Assembly (NCBI GenBank): GCA_910579615.1
Contig: CAJTUA010000006.1
Span: forward strand, 1-64,000
Reading direction: 5' to 3'
DNA from: an uncultured Lachnospiraceae bacterium
Lineage (GTDB): Bacteria; Bacillota; Clostridia; Lachnospirales; Lachnospiraceae
DNA length: 64,000 nt
Part shown: piece after piece, positions 34,729-42,757 of the stretch
How the letters are laid out: each line of letters starts with the position of its first letter
Numbering within the stretch: the stretch's first letter is position 1
Notes under the pieces: model-generated
What the model saw: the letters and a program-made list of their open reading frames with translations, nothing else
Told to the model about the DNA's origin: nothing
Databases searched by the model: none
Translations under genes and position numbers: made by a program

Positions 34729-35187
34729 AAAAAATGCCCTAAGCCACTCACATAGCTTAGGGCGAATTCACTCATCCGTGGTACCACCTAAATTCAGAAT
34801 TTCTTCTGCTCTTTGCAGATACTCGCGTCCATCCCGAACAACTGCCACCGAAGCGGTGTGTTCCATGCCATGCATCCGAAACCGTACAGGCATAACATAC
34901 CATCCAGACGGAAAAAATGCGCGAATACCCTCCTCCCGGTAACGTGGGAGCTCCCGCCGAAGCCTACGCAACCGATACAATATCGGCGTTCGGTTCGGGG
35001 CTCAAAGGCTACTTCCCCATCCGCTTCACGAAAGCTTACACCAACCGCTTCCTCTCTTTGCATCCGCCGGACAGATACTCCTCCTTGTCATCGCCTGTCA
35101 CACAGTCCGGCAATATAAGGAAGCGGGATTTCATCCACACACTCCCCGACAATCTGTTACGTTAAATTGCCGAAATACTGTTGTTTG
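34729..35187 (-). ncRNA. T-box leader (tRNA-sensing riboswitch) of the ilvD operon, probable Val specifier
   Basis: On the minus strand the leader has a Stem I region near 34960-35100, including GATGACAAGGAGGAGTATC and GGAAGCGGTTGGTGTAAGC. The T-box sequence AGGTGGTACCACGG (about 34775-34789) is followed by the terminator GCCCTAAGC.../GCTTAGGGC with TTTTTT (34729-34763). The UGGU bulge would pair with the tRNA 3' end. The probable specifier loop reads GAA-GTA-GCC near 35010, which gives GTA (valine). Uncharged tRNA would favour read-through into ilvD. The specifier reading is by eye and less sure than the T-box call. Confidence 0.9.
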
Positions 35188-35193
35188 TGCTAT

Positions 35194-35222
35194 AGTCTAA
35201 CAGATGGACGGGAAAATGTCAA
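35194..35222 (-). promoter_or_regulatory. Sigma-A promoter of the T-box leader
   Basis: The minus strand shows -35 TTGACA (35217-35222), a 17-bp spacer and -10 TAGACT (35194-35199). The start would be near 35187, giving a leader of about 460 nt to the T-box terminator and 720 nt to ilvD. Confidence 0.72.
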
Positions 35223-35348
35223 CTGATTTTTTTACCAAAACGGTTTCCTGATTATTTAATCAGCAACCGCGACCGCCACGGCGGCAACTGGGGGTTTTCT
35301 ACGATTGCGACACCATGGAAATTTTAAGATGCCATCGTTTTAGGGTGC
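35223..35348. other. Unexplained intergenic stretch with GC-rich inverted repeats
   Basis: Between the ilv promoter and the pepT terminator lies a segment with TGATTATTTAATCA (a perfect palindrome) followed by GCAACCGCGACCGCCACGGC and the complementary GCCGCCGTGGCGG-type hairpin, then GGGGGTTTTC. No ORF or known RNA was recognised. It may be a second terminator or a small structured RNA. Confidence 0.3.
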
Positions 35349-35386
35349 AAAAAATGCGGGGCTGTCGCTTTTTACAACACCCCCGC
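35349..35386 (-). terminator. Intrinsic terminator after pepT
   Basis: On the minus strand GCGGGGGTGT/ACAGCCCCGC forms a stem (35356-35386), with GTAAAAAGCG in the loop, followed by ATTTTTTG. It lies 22 bp after the pepT stop. Confidence 0.85.
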
Positions 35387-35407
35387 AGGCTCCTTAAGCA
35401 TTTCTCT

Positions 35408-36619
35408 TCACATCTGCGCCAGACAAACCAGCAATTCCACCACCTTCTCCATATCCTGCACCGAAATATACTCAAATTTCCCATGGCAGTTATAACCTCC
35501 GGTGCAAAGATTTGGGCACGGCAGCCCCATATAGGAAAGCCTTGCCCCGTCCGTGCCGCCACGAATCGGGCAGATATGCGGCGTTATCCCAAGCTTTTCC
35601 ATCGCCGCCTTCGCATTCTCCACCAGCTCCATATGGCCGGCAAGCTTCTCTTTCATATTGTAATACGAATCCTTCAGCGAAAGCTCCACCGTCCCCCCGC
35701 CGTACTTCGCATTCAAAAATTCCACCACCCTGGTAAAAAGTTGTTTTTTCACCTCGAATTTCGCGCGGTCGTGGTCACGGATAATATAAACCATCCCTGC
35801 CTCCTCCACCGAGCCCTCCATCGTATCCAGGTGGAAAAATCCTTCGTAGCCTTCCGTGTAGGCAGGCTTTTGCTCCTGCGGAAGCATTCCCTCAAGCTCC
35901 ATCCCAATCAGCAGCGCATTTTTCATCTGCCCTTTGGCAGAACCCGGGTGGATGCTCGTGCCATGGATTTTTACCTTGGCAGCCGCCGCATTGAAATTCT
36001 CGTATTCCAGTTCCCCAACCGCGCCGCCGTCCACCGTGTACGCGCCGTCCGCGCCAAAGCCCTCCACATCAAAGAAGTCCACGCCGCGGCCAACTTCTTC
36101 ATCCGGCGTAAAACCGATTTTAATCTCCCCGTGCGGTATCTGCGGGTTGGCAAGCAGATATTCCGCCATCGTCATAATCTCGGCAACCCCTGCCTTATCA
36201 TCCGCCCCAAGCAGTGTCGTACCATCCGTAACAATGACGTCCTTTCCAATCTCGTCTACAAGCGCCGGGAATTGCTCCGCCTTCATCACGATGCCAAGCG
36301 CCTCGTTCAAAACAATATCACCGCCCTGATACGCAATCACCTTTGCTTTGACATCCTTCCCGCTCATCGCGGTCGCCGTGTCCATATGCGCGATAAAACC
36401 AAGCACTGGCCGCTTTTTGTCACAGGTCGCCGGGATGGTCGCGTACACATAGCAATGCTCACCAGTATGCACATCACTTGCCCCAATCTGTTTTAATTCC
36501 TCCACAAGCCGGTCTGCAAGCTGCCATTGCTTTTTTGTGGACGGCACCTCCTCCACATCGTCCTGCGACTGCGTGTCCAGTGCGATGTACTCCAGGAAAC
36601 GTTCTTTTACACTCCGCAT
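35408..36619 (-). CDS. pepT: Peptidase T (tripeptide aminopeptidase)
   Basis: The protein has 403 residues, the standard size. M20 metal motifs are GFIAHMDTATAMSG, TTLLGADDKAGVAEI and FTPDEEVGRGVDFF with the catalytic Glu pair, and SIHPGSAKGQMKNAL lies in the dimerisation lid. It removes the N-terminal residue from tripeptides in the cytoplasm using two zinc ions. Start ATG 36619 is preferred, with GGAGGG 9-10 nt upstream. It is a single gene closed by its own terminator; the GH8 gene upstream ends 112 bp before. Confidence 0.96.
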   Translation of the reverse strand: MRSVKERFLEYIALDTQSQDDVEEVPSTKKQWQLADRLVEELKQIGASDVHTGEHCYVYATIPATCDKKRPVLGFIAHMDTATAMSGKDVKAKVIAYQGGDIVLNEALGIVMKAEQFPALVDEIGKDVIVTDGTTLLGADDKAGVAEIMTMAEYLLANPQIPHGEIKIGFTPDEEVGRGVDFFDVEGFGADGAYTVDGGAVGELEYENFNAAAAKVKIHGTSIHPGSAKGQMKNALLIGMELEGMLPQEQKPAYTEGYEGFFHLDTMEGSVEEAGMVYIIRDHDRAKFEVKKQLFTRVVEFLNAKYGGGTVELSLKDSYYNMKEKLAGHMELVENAKAAMEKLGITPHICPIRGGTDGARLSYMGLPCPNLCTGGYNCHGKFEYISVQDMEKVVELLVCLAQM

Positions 36620-36731
36620 GATACCATAGCCCTCCATTTCTTGAAATATTTTATCACTGGCTACTTCCTTCGTCAATACTTATGTTTCCGCCATTTCATC
36701 CACAGGCTCTTTTTTAAATCATTTGCCCTTC

Positions 36732-37886
36732 CTACTCATAAATCCGGTAATTCCCCGAAAGTGCCAAAAACGCGAATACATACAGGCAGTTATCATAATA
36801 GCGGTACTTCCCGGAGCGCATCGGCTCATCCCAAAGGCGCTTTACCCACTGCGCCGCCAACGCCTTCTCCTTGTCATCGTCCTCCAAAGAAATCGGTCCG
36901 TCCACCGCCAGCGCCCCCTGCGCCGTCGTCGCGATAATGCCAAGCGGGTGCTTTGCCGCATCGCCAATCGGTGTTCCGTCCACCTCAAACACGCCTGCCA
37001 TGTTCTTACGGTGTGTCACGCCGAGGCAGTGCTGCAGGCGCTTTACCGCAGCGCATTGCCCGATATCTTTTTTGCACCACTCATAATCCAGCCCAATGTT
37101 TGCCGCCGTGCGGTACGCATCGCTGAAAAACCAGTCATGGCGCTCCGTCGTCCACGAGAGCGGCCGGCGCATCGGGCTGCCGTCGAATTCCGCATACTCC
37201 GCGCTCATGCCGGAAACCGGGTGGCACGCTGCCACAAGATATTCCCGGCTTGCCTTTGCCGCTTCCATCCAGAATATGCGGTCTTCCTCATTTGCCCATT
37301 TTGCAAAAAGCTCGTAAAAATGCGGCAGATGGTAAGATGGATCTGTAAAGCTGACCCCCGGCACAAACAGGATTTGCTTATTTTCAAGATTCCACATCGG
37401 GGTACCCTTCCGCCCGTTCTGTCCTTTGTGCAGACATGCCGAAAGAATCTCCCTCGCCTGCGCGGAATAATGATAAATCCCCTCGCCGTCGCCCCAGCGC
37501 TTAGAGGCAAAAAAGAGCGCCATCGCAAAAAATTCCTCACCGTCCGGTGCCGGGCCGTCCGCGTTCTTCTCCCCCGTCACCTGGCATGACCACGCAAAAT
37601 AGCCCTCGTTCCATCCGTCTTCCATCCACATATAGGTCTTCGCCCATTTCCAGAGGCGGTCAAATTCCTCCTTCATATCCATCTGGACACACATCATCAT
37701 GCCATAGGACATTCCCTCCGTGCGCGCGTCATGGTTTCCTGTGTCCTCGATGTATGCCATATCCCCATCAACCGGAAAATATACCTTGTCCTCCCCGTAA
37801 AAGAAATTATGTACGATCTCCTTCACCCTTGCCTGTACTTCTTCCCCACTCTTCCCAATCTCCTTAAATACATTGCGATACTGCAT
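36732..37886 (-). CDS. GH8 reducing-end xylose-releasing exo-oligoxylanase
   Basis: The protein has 384 residues. YFPVDGDMAYIEDTGNHDAR and TEGMSYGMMMCVQMD match glycoside hydrolase family 8 of the Rex subgroup (EC 3.2.1.156), with further blocks WNEGYFAWSC and SWTTERHDWFFSDAYRTA. Rex enzymes invert and release xylose from the reducing end of xylo-oligosaccharides. There is no signal peptide, so it works inside the cell after oligoxylan import. The start at 37886 has GAGGGGG upstream. No other xylan genes are nearby, apart from galM far away. Confidence 0.93.
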   Translation of the reverse strand: MQYRNVFKEIGKSGEEVQARVKEIVHNFFYGEDKVYFPVDGDMAYIEDTGNHDARTEGMSYGMMMCVQMDMKEEFDRLWKWAKTYMWMEDGWNEGYFAWSCQVTGEKNADGPAPDGEEFFAMALFFASKRWGDGEGIYHYSAQAREILSACLHKGQNGRKGTPMWNLENKQILFVPGVSFTDPSYHLPHFYELFAKWANEEDRIFWMEAAKASREYLVAACHPVSGMSAEYAEFDGSPMRRPLSWTTERHDWFFSDAYRTAANIGLDYEWCKKDIGQCAAVKRLQHCLGVTHRKNMAGVFEVDGTPIGDAAKHPLGIIATTAQGALAVDGPISLEDDDKEKALAAQWVKRLWDEPMRSGKYRYYDNCLYVFAFLALSGNYRIYE

Positions 37887-38266
37887 GCTGCAATCCCCCT
37901 CTGTCGGCTCCATAATTTCGAGCAGTTTTGATGTCCGTTTTTTCAGAATAATGAAATGCCATTAAAATATTTTACTCTGCTGCTCCGGCACCAGAAAACG
38001 CCCTTCCTATTTTATCATAGCAGATTTCGCCAAAAATGCTTCTTAAAATTTGCGAAGTTTTGTGCATTTTTTGCCGGATTTTTGAGGAAGGAAACGGAAC
38101 AGAGCCTTTGCCTGCCTTTTTTCTTCTATTGAAAAATAAAACCTCATTTCCTGCTTTTTCATCAAAACATATTTTATTTTCACTTTCTTTTTGATATAAT
38201 GTTTGTATCCTATCAGCTGTACCATGAAAAAACGTTTTCGAAAACATCAGAAGGAGGACTTACCCC
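37887..38266. other. Divergent intergenic region, AT-rich
   Basis: These 380 bp separate the GH8 gene (minus) from the DUF1963 gene (plus). On the plus strand an extended -10, TGATATAAT (38192-38200), lies about 70 bp before the DUF1963 start. No clear GH8 promoter was seen beyond a GCTATGATAAAAT stretch near 38015-38027 on the minus strand. A palindrome at 38234-38245 is listed separately. No RNA gene was recognised. Confidence 0.5.
38234..38245. promoter_or_regulatory. Perfect 12-bp palindrome near the DUF1963 transcription start
   Basis: GTTTTCGAAAAC is a perfect palindrome, overlapped on its left by a second one centred on AAAACGTTTT (38229-38238). It lies about 35 bp downstream of the TATAAT and 5 bp before AGAAGGAGG, a position suited to a repressor of the LacI/CcpA type or similar. 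The identity of any regulator is unknown. Confidence 0.45.
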
Positions 38267-39151
38267 ATGAAAGAATTTGATATTTTAGCCGCCCTGAAGA
38301 ATATGCCAAAAAACGCCATCCGCTTTCAAACCACAAAGGACAGCGGCATCCCTATCGGACGCCTTGGCGGTCTCCCGGATGTGCCAAAAGACTTTATCTG
38401 GCCTACCTTTGAGACGGATACCTTCGATGATAAGGAAATCAAGCCGCGCCCGCTCAGTTTTATCGCACAGTTTGACTGTGCTGCCCTCGCCCCATTGGAC
38501 AAGGAAAATCTGCTGCCGCATGAGGGCATACTCTCCTTTTTCTACGAGCTTGCTTCCCAGACCTGGGGCTATTCCCCGGAGAATGCAGGTTCCGCGAAGG
38601 TTTACTGGTTTGCAGACAAAGCACTCCTCTTTCCTGCGGCTTTCCCTGCCGATTTGGATGGGGATTACCGCCTGCCCGCCGTGCCATTGTTTGCTTATCA
38701 TGAAACCCAGTACCCGGATTTTCAGGATTTCTCCGAAATCTGCACGGAGTCCGGTTCTCATTCTTCCGAGGAAATCTACGACGAGTGGAAGGATTTTTGC
38801 GACAAGTACGAAAGCGCCATCCAGACACTACAGGGCGATGACACGGCGCTTCGCCACCAGCTCCTTGGCTGGCCGAGAATCATCCAGAACAGTATGGCAT
38901 ATGAATGCGAACTCGTCGGGCGCGGCTACTACATGGGGAATGCTTTAAAAGATATCCCGGAGGATGAAATTGCAGATGCCAGGGCACACTCCCTGCAAAA
39001 CTGGGTACTATTATTCCAGTTGGAATCGGATGAATTCGGGGATTACTGCCTGGATTTCGGCGACTGCGGAAATATTTATTTTTATATCCGAAACGAAGAT
39101 TTGGCGGCGCGGCGTTTTGAACGGGTTTGGCTGATTTCGCAGTGTTATTAA
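38267..39151 (+). CDS. DUF1963 (YwqG-like) protein
   Basis: This 294-residue protein matches DUF1963: GIPIGRLGGLPDVPKDFIWP near the N-terminus, PLSFIAQFDCAALAP, and a late FQLESDEFGDYCLDFGDCG followed by NIYFYIRNEDL. The family (YwqG in Bacillus) has a beta-rich fold and no known activity; members often sit in toxin-immunity-like or stress clusters. AAGGAGG lies 9 nt before the ATG. It is the first gene of a small plus-strand island and is followed by the radical SAM gene after 87 bp. Confidence 0.88.
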   Translation: MKEFDILAALKNMPKNAIRFQTTKDSGIPIGRLGGLPDVPKDFIWPTFETDTFDDKEIKPRPLSFIAQFDCAALAPLDKENLLPHEGILSFFYELASQTWGYSPENAGSAKVYWFADKALLFPAAFPADLDGDYRLPAVPLFAYHETQYPDFQDFSEICTESGSHSSEEIYDEWKDFCDKYESAIQTLQGDDTALRHQLLGWPRIIQNSMAYECELVGRGYYMGNALKDIPEDEIADARAHSLQNWVLLFQLESDEFGDYCLDFGDCGNIYFYIRNEDLAARRFERVWLISQCY

Positions 39152-39238
39152 GCTTTTCTGGAAGGAAATGTATTTCCACGCTCGCAATTGCACACCCACG
39201 CCCCTTCACACACAGCAAAGAACGGAGATTCCTGGAAA

Positions 39239-40219
39239 ATGACGGACGAACAGCTTCTTTTATCAAAATACAAAAACTGCTGCCTCTGCCACCGCCGCTG
39301 CGGTACCGACCGAACAAAGCAGACCGGCTTTTGCGGCATGCCGGATGGACTTTTTGCGGCGCGCGCCGCGCTGCACTACTGGGAGGAGCCTTGCATCTCG
39401 GGGGAATGCGGCTCAGGAACTGTATTTTTCTCCGGCTGTTCGCTGCGCTGCGTGTTTTGCCAGAACCATGACATCGCGTTGGGGCTTTCTGGCAAAGCGC
39501 TTGATACCGGAAGGCTTGCGGAGATTTTTCTGGAACTGCAGGAGAAGGGCGCCGCAAACATCAACCTCGTCACGCCAACACACTATGTCCCTTCGATTGT
39601 TGCGGCGCTTGACCGGGCGCAAAGCGCCGGGCTTTTTCTCCCGGTCGTCTATAATACTGGGAATTATGAGACGGTTGAGAGCCTTCGGATGTTGGAGGGC
39701 TATGTCGATGTGTACCTGCCCGATTTTAAATATTGGTCTGCGGAATTGGCGAAACGCTGCTGCGGTGCGCCGGATTACGCAGAGGCCGCAAAGGAGAATA
39801 TCGCAGAAATGTTCCGGCAGGTCGGAGCGGCGCAGTTTGCAGCGAAACCGTTTTCGGATAGGGCAAAATCCAAAAAAACACAACACAATGCACCCACACA
39901 GAGCGAATCCTGTTTTATGGTACGCGGCATCATTGTGCGCCATCTGGCTTTGCCGGGCGCGCTTTCGGATTCCAAGAAAATCATCCGGTATCTGTACGAA
40001 ACTTACGGCAATGACATCTATCTCTCCATCATGAACCAGTACACGCCCATCGCAAAAAACCTCGCCGGCTTCCCGGAGCTGAACCGGAAACTCACACAGA
40101 AGGAATACGATGGCTTAATCGATTTCGCGGTTGACCTTGGAGTGGAAAATGCGTTTATTCAGGAAGGGGAGACCGCAGAGGAAAGCTTTATCCCAAGTTT
40201 TTGCGGGGAAGGGGTGTAA
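39239..40219 (+). CDS. PflA-like radical SAM protein with N-terminal Cys motif
   Basis: The protein has 326 residues. The radical SAM cysteines lie in FFSGCSLRCVFCQNHDI (CxxxCxxC, about residue 70). An N-terminal KNCCLCHRRCGTDRTKQTGFCG cluster probably carries an extra site, as in the YgiQ/AmmeMemoRadiSam-related pyruvate-formate-lyase-activase-like family. LVTPTHYVPSIV and VVYNTGNYETVESL match that family too. It lacks a partner glycyl radical enzyme here, so the substrate is unknown. ATG 39239 with GGAGA upstream is preferred; an earlier in-frame ATG at 39188 has no SD. Its stop is 10 bp from that of the convergent GNAT gene. Confidence 0.88.
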   Translation: MTDEQLLLSKYKNCCLCHRRCGTDRTKQTGFCGMPDGLFAARAALHYWEEPCISGECGSGTVFFSGCSLRCVFCQNHDIALGLSGKALDTGRLAEIFLELQEKGAANINLVTPTHYVPSIVAALDRAQSAGLFLPVVYNTGNYETVESLRMLEGYVDVYLPDFKYWSAELAKRCCGAPDYAEAAKENIAEMFRQVGAAQFAAKPFSDRAKSKKTQHNAPTQSESCFMVRGIIVRHLALPGALSDSKKIIRYLYETYGNDIYLSIMNQYTPIAKNLAGFPELNRKLTQKEYDGLIDFAVDLGVENAFIQEGETAEESFIPSFCGEGV

Positions 40220-40228
40220 CCTCCCCGC

Positions 40229-40744
40229 TTATTTCGCCAGCGTAATCCAATACCTCTGCTCCACAACCCCATCCTCGACCACTTCATTTTCCAGAACACC
40301 GCCGTTGTTCACAATGGATTTCGCGGAGCCGATATTGTCTTTGCCGCAGGTCATCAGCACCTTTTCAATGCCCAGTTTCCTGCATTCCTCAAGCGCCAGG
40401 CCAATCATTGCCGTCGCGTAGCCCTTGCGCCGCTCGCTCGGGCGTATACCATCGCCGATATGCCCTCCCGTGCGAATCAGCTCATCATTTAGGGAATGGC
40501 GGATATTGACCGCCCCGACAAAAATATCGCGTTCCACATCCAGACAGAAAAACGTTGAATCCGGAACACCCCCGCCCTCCTCTTTTTTCCGTTCCAGGTT
40601 TTCAAGATAATAATCAAAATCACGGTAATCATTTTTCCGTATCGCATATGGGGAAAAATGCTGCTCTGCTGCCATCCATTCCTCCATCATATCGAACAAA
40701 TGGCGTTTGTAGGCAGGGGATAGTTTTACTAATTTTAGGTTCAT
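40229..40744 (-). CDS. GNAT family N-acetyltransferase
   Basis: The protein has 171 residues. Acetyl-CoA motif A reads IRPSERRKGYATAMIGLALE (R-R-x-G-Y-A), with LMTCGKDNIGSAKSIVNNGG as the C-terminal part of the fold. This subgroup (start MNLKLVKLSPAYKRHLFDMM) is common in Firmicutes; targets are unknown. It stands alone between a convergent radical SAM gene and the amino-acid transporter, with 182 bp to the transporter gene end. Confidence 0.93.
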   Translation of the reverse strand: MNLKLVKLSPAYKRHLFDMMEEWMAAEQHFSPYAIRKNDYRDFDYYLENLERKKEEGGGVPDSTFFCLDVERDIFVGAVNIRHSLNDELIRTGGHIGDGIRPSERRKGYATAMIGLALEECRKLGIEKVLMTCGKDNIGSAKSIVNNGGVLENEVVEDGVVEQRYWITLAK

Positions 40745-40926
40745 TGGTATTCTCCTTTGCTGATTTGTAAAATTCCAAAATCACCGTGAAAAATGCAATA
40801 AGCATCTTTCAGGCACAAACCAAATATCCTGCGCCGCCCTTACACATCCGAAACGATGTTCCTCTTTTGATTTTCCATTCCGATTTCTGCATGAATTCCA
40901 TAAATTTTCTTCTGGGATATTTATTT

Positions 40927-41736
40927 CTACTCCTGCGTAATATCCCTTCCGAAATATTTCTGCGAAATCTCTGCCAGTTTCCCGTTCTCCCGAAGCTGGC
41001 GAATCGCATCATTCACCGCTTCCCGAAGCGACTCGCTGTCCTCTCCTTTGCGCACCGGGATTGCCACAAGGGAAGCATCCTCGGTCAGCGCCGCGACCTT
41101 GAGTTCTGCGTCTGGGTGTACCCCCATATAATCATCAAAGGACAGCTCCGCGTTCAATGTCGCATCCACACGCCCGGAAAGCACCATGTCAAGTGTCTGG
41201 TCAAGCGTATCCACACCCAACACCGTCGCGCCGTAGTCCTCCGCCAAATACATATACGTGCTGTTGATGCTGTTCGCAGTGGTCTTGTCTTTCAAATCTT
41301 CGAACCTGGCAATTGTGTCATTATCACTCCGCACAATCAATGCCGTGTGGATATAGGCATACGCATCTGTAAAATCATATTTTTCGCTTCGGTCATCCGT
41401 AACCTCAACGCCGTTAATCATCAAATCATAGCGCCCGACTTCAAGACCTGCAAGCAGCCCATCCCACTCGCCTTCCACGAAAACAGCCTTCACGCCGAGA
41501 ATTTCCGCAATCGCTTCCCCCACCTCCGTGTCAAAGCCGACAAGTTTGTCGTTTTCGTCATGGTAAGTCCACGGTGCCCAGGTTCCCTCCATCGCAATTA
41601 CAATCTCACCTTTCTCTTTGATGCGCGCAAGCAGGTCTTTGCCGGAATCCTCTTCCTTTTTCCCACAGCCCGCCGGAATGCACATCACCAGAAGCAATAC
41701 TGCCATGATGGCGGTTAAAATGTTCTTCTTTTTCAT
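40927..41736 (-). CDS. Amino-acid ABC transporter substrate-binding lipoprotein
   Basis: The 269-residue precursor has a lipoprotein signal MKKKNILTAIMAVLLLVMC with a lipobox ending at the Cys in PAGCGKK (about residue 25). The bacterial type-3 solute-binding fold follows: GEIVIAMEGTWAPWTYHDE, GFDTEVGEAIAEILGV, WDGLLAGLEVGRYDLMINGV and a C-terminal AIRQLRENGKLAEISQKYFG. It fits cystine or other polar amino acids (TcyA/FliY-like). It is anchored to the outer face of the membrane and is the last gene of a permease-ATPase-SBP operon. Two family A units separate it from the ATPase gene. Confidence 0.95.
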   Translation of the reverse strand: MKKKNILTAIMAVLLLVMCIPAGCGKKEEDSGKDLLARIKEKGEIVIAMEGTWAPWTYHDENDKLVGFDTEVGEAIAEILGVKAVFVEGEWDGLLAGLEVGRYDLMINGVEVTDDRSEKYDFTDAYAYIHTALIVRSDNDTIARFEDLKDKTTANSINSTYMYLAEDYGATVLGVDTLDQTLDMVLSGRVDATLNAELSFDDYMGVHPDAELKVAALTEDASLVAIPVRKGEDSESLREAVNDAIRQLRENGKLAEISQKYFGRDITQE

Positions 41737-41756
41737 TTTCTATACCTCCTATTTTT

Positions 41757-41967
41757 AGTACCGCATATCCCCTCCCAGACCCTCTCCACGACAGAGGCAT
41801 TTTATGTCCGCTTCTCTCCCATAAAATCCCTCTGGGGTCTGTACGGGCATATGCTGTTTTTAGTACCGCATATCCCCTCCCAGACCCTCTTCATGGCAGA
41901 GGGATTTTATGTCCGCTTCTCTCCCATAAAATCCCTCTGGGGTCTGTACGGGCATATGCTGTTTTTA
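41757..41967 (-). repeat. Family A palindromic element, two tandem units
   Basis: Units start at 41757 and 41862, and the terminal AGTT at 41967 falls one period (105 bp) later. Unit 2 stems are CAGACCC/GGGTCTG and CAGAGGGATTTTATG/CATAAAATCCCTCTG, both perfect; unit 1 differs by one base in the inner stem. The upstream end, AACTAAAAACAGC, supplies the last codon and TAA stop of the ATPase gene. At the SD end ATG CGG TAC TAA precedes AAATAGGAGG. Confidence 0.92.
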
Positions 41968-42705
41968 GTTGCCCTTTGTTTCTAAACGCAGGAATTCCCG
42001 CGTGCGCTCCTGCTTTGGGTGCTCAAAAATATCCTCCGCGCTCCCCTCCTCCACAACCATGCCGTCCTCCATGAAAATCACTTTGTTGGAGACGGTTCTT
42101 GCAAAGCCAAGCTCATGTGTCACGACAAGCATTGTCATCCCATCATCCGCAAGCTGACGCATCACCTCCAAGACTTCGCCCGTAAGCTCCGGGTCAAGCG
42201 CCGAGGTTGGCTCGTCAAAGTAAATAATTTCCGGGTCTGTGGCAAGCGCACGCGCAATCGCCACACGTTGCTGCTGCCCGCCCGAAAGCTGATGCGGGTA
42301 ATAATCGTACCGCTCGGAAAGCCCCACCTTGTCAAGCATTTTCTTTCCAGTTGCAACCGCCTCTGTTTTTGGTATCCTGCGCGCCACGATAAGCCCTTCG
42401 GTTACATTTTGCAGCGCCGTTTTATTCAAAAAAAGATTATAATTCTGGAAAACAAAAGCTGTTTTTTTGCGCAGCCTCGCGATGTCCTTCTTTTTTATAT
42501 GACCGAAGGTGAATTCCTCCCCGTCAAAGCACATCGTTCCTCCGTCCGCCGTCTCCAGAAAATTCATGCAGCGAAGCAGCGTTGTCTTTCCGGAGCCACT
42601 CGGTCCTAAAATCGCAATCACATCGCCCTTATCCACGCTCAAATCAACACCTTTTAAGACTTCTCCCTCCCCAAAATCCTTGTGTATCCCTTTGATTTCC
42701 AACAT
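41965..42705 (-). CDS. Polar amino-acid ABC transporter ATP-binding protein
   Basis: The protein has 246 residues, as for GlnQ/TcyC. Walker A is GPSGSGKTTLLRCMN, the signature is LSGGQQQRVAIARALA, Walker B is IIYFDEPTSALDPEL and the switch His is in VVTHELGFARTVSNKVIFM. It energises uptake through the permease encoded just upstream. ATG 42705 has GGAGG upstream; the frame to 42729 is open but lacks an SD. Its stop codon is formed by the end of a family A array. Confidence 0.96.
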   Translation of the reverse strand: MLEIKGIHKDFGEGEVLKGVDLSVDKGDVIAILGPSGSGKTTLLRCMNFLETADGGTMCFDGEEFTFGHIKKKDIARLRKKTAFVFQNYNLFLNKTALQNVTEGLIVARRIPKTEAVATGKKMLDKVGLSERYDYYPHQLSGGQQQRVAIARALATDPEIIYFDEPTSALDPELTGEVLEVMRQLADDGMTMLVVTHELGFARTVSNKVIFMEDGMVVEEGSAEDIFEHPKQERTREFLRLETKGN

Positions 42706-42757
42706 TTTGCAGGCACACCTCCCTTCCATGGCACTTTCCTCTCCTCCCCATGCCAGG

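Noticed and set aside
34470..34787. N-terminal extension of ilvD by about 106 codons
   Set aside because: It reads through the SD, the family A repeats and the T-box terminator; homologues begin at the MKSDSVTK region.
35315..36496. 393-codon plus-strand ORF opposite pepT
   Set aside because: Shadow of pepT with Arg/His/Leu-rich sequence and no recognisable domain.
38226..38245. Standard CcpA cre site
   Set aside because: The sequence resembles a LacI-type palindrome but does not fit the cre consensus spacing well, so it is listed only as an unassigned palindrome.
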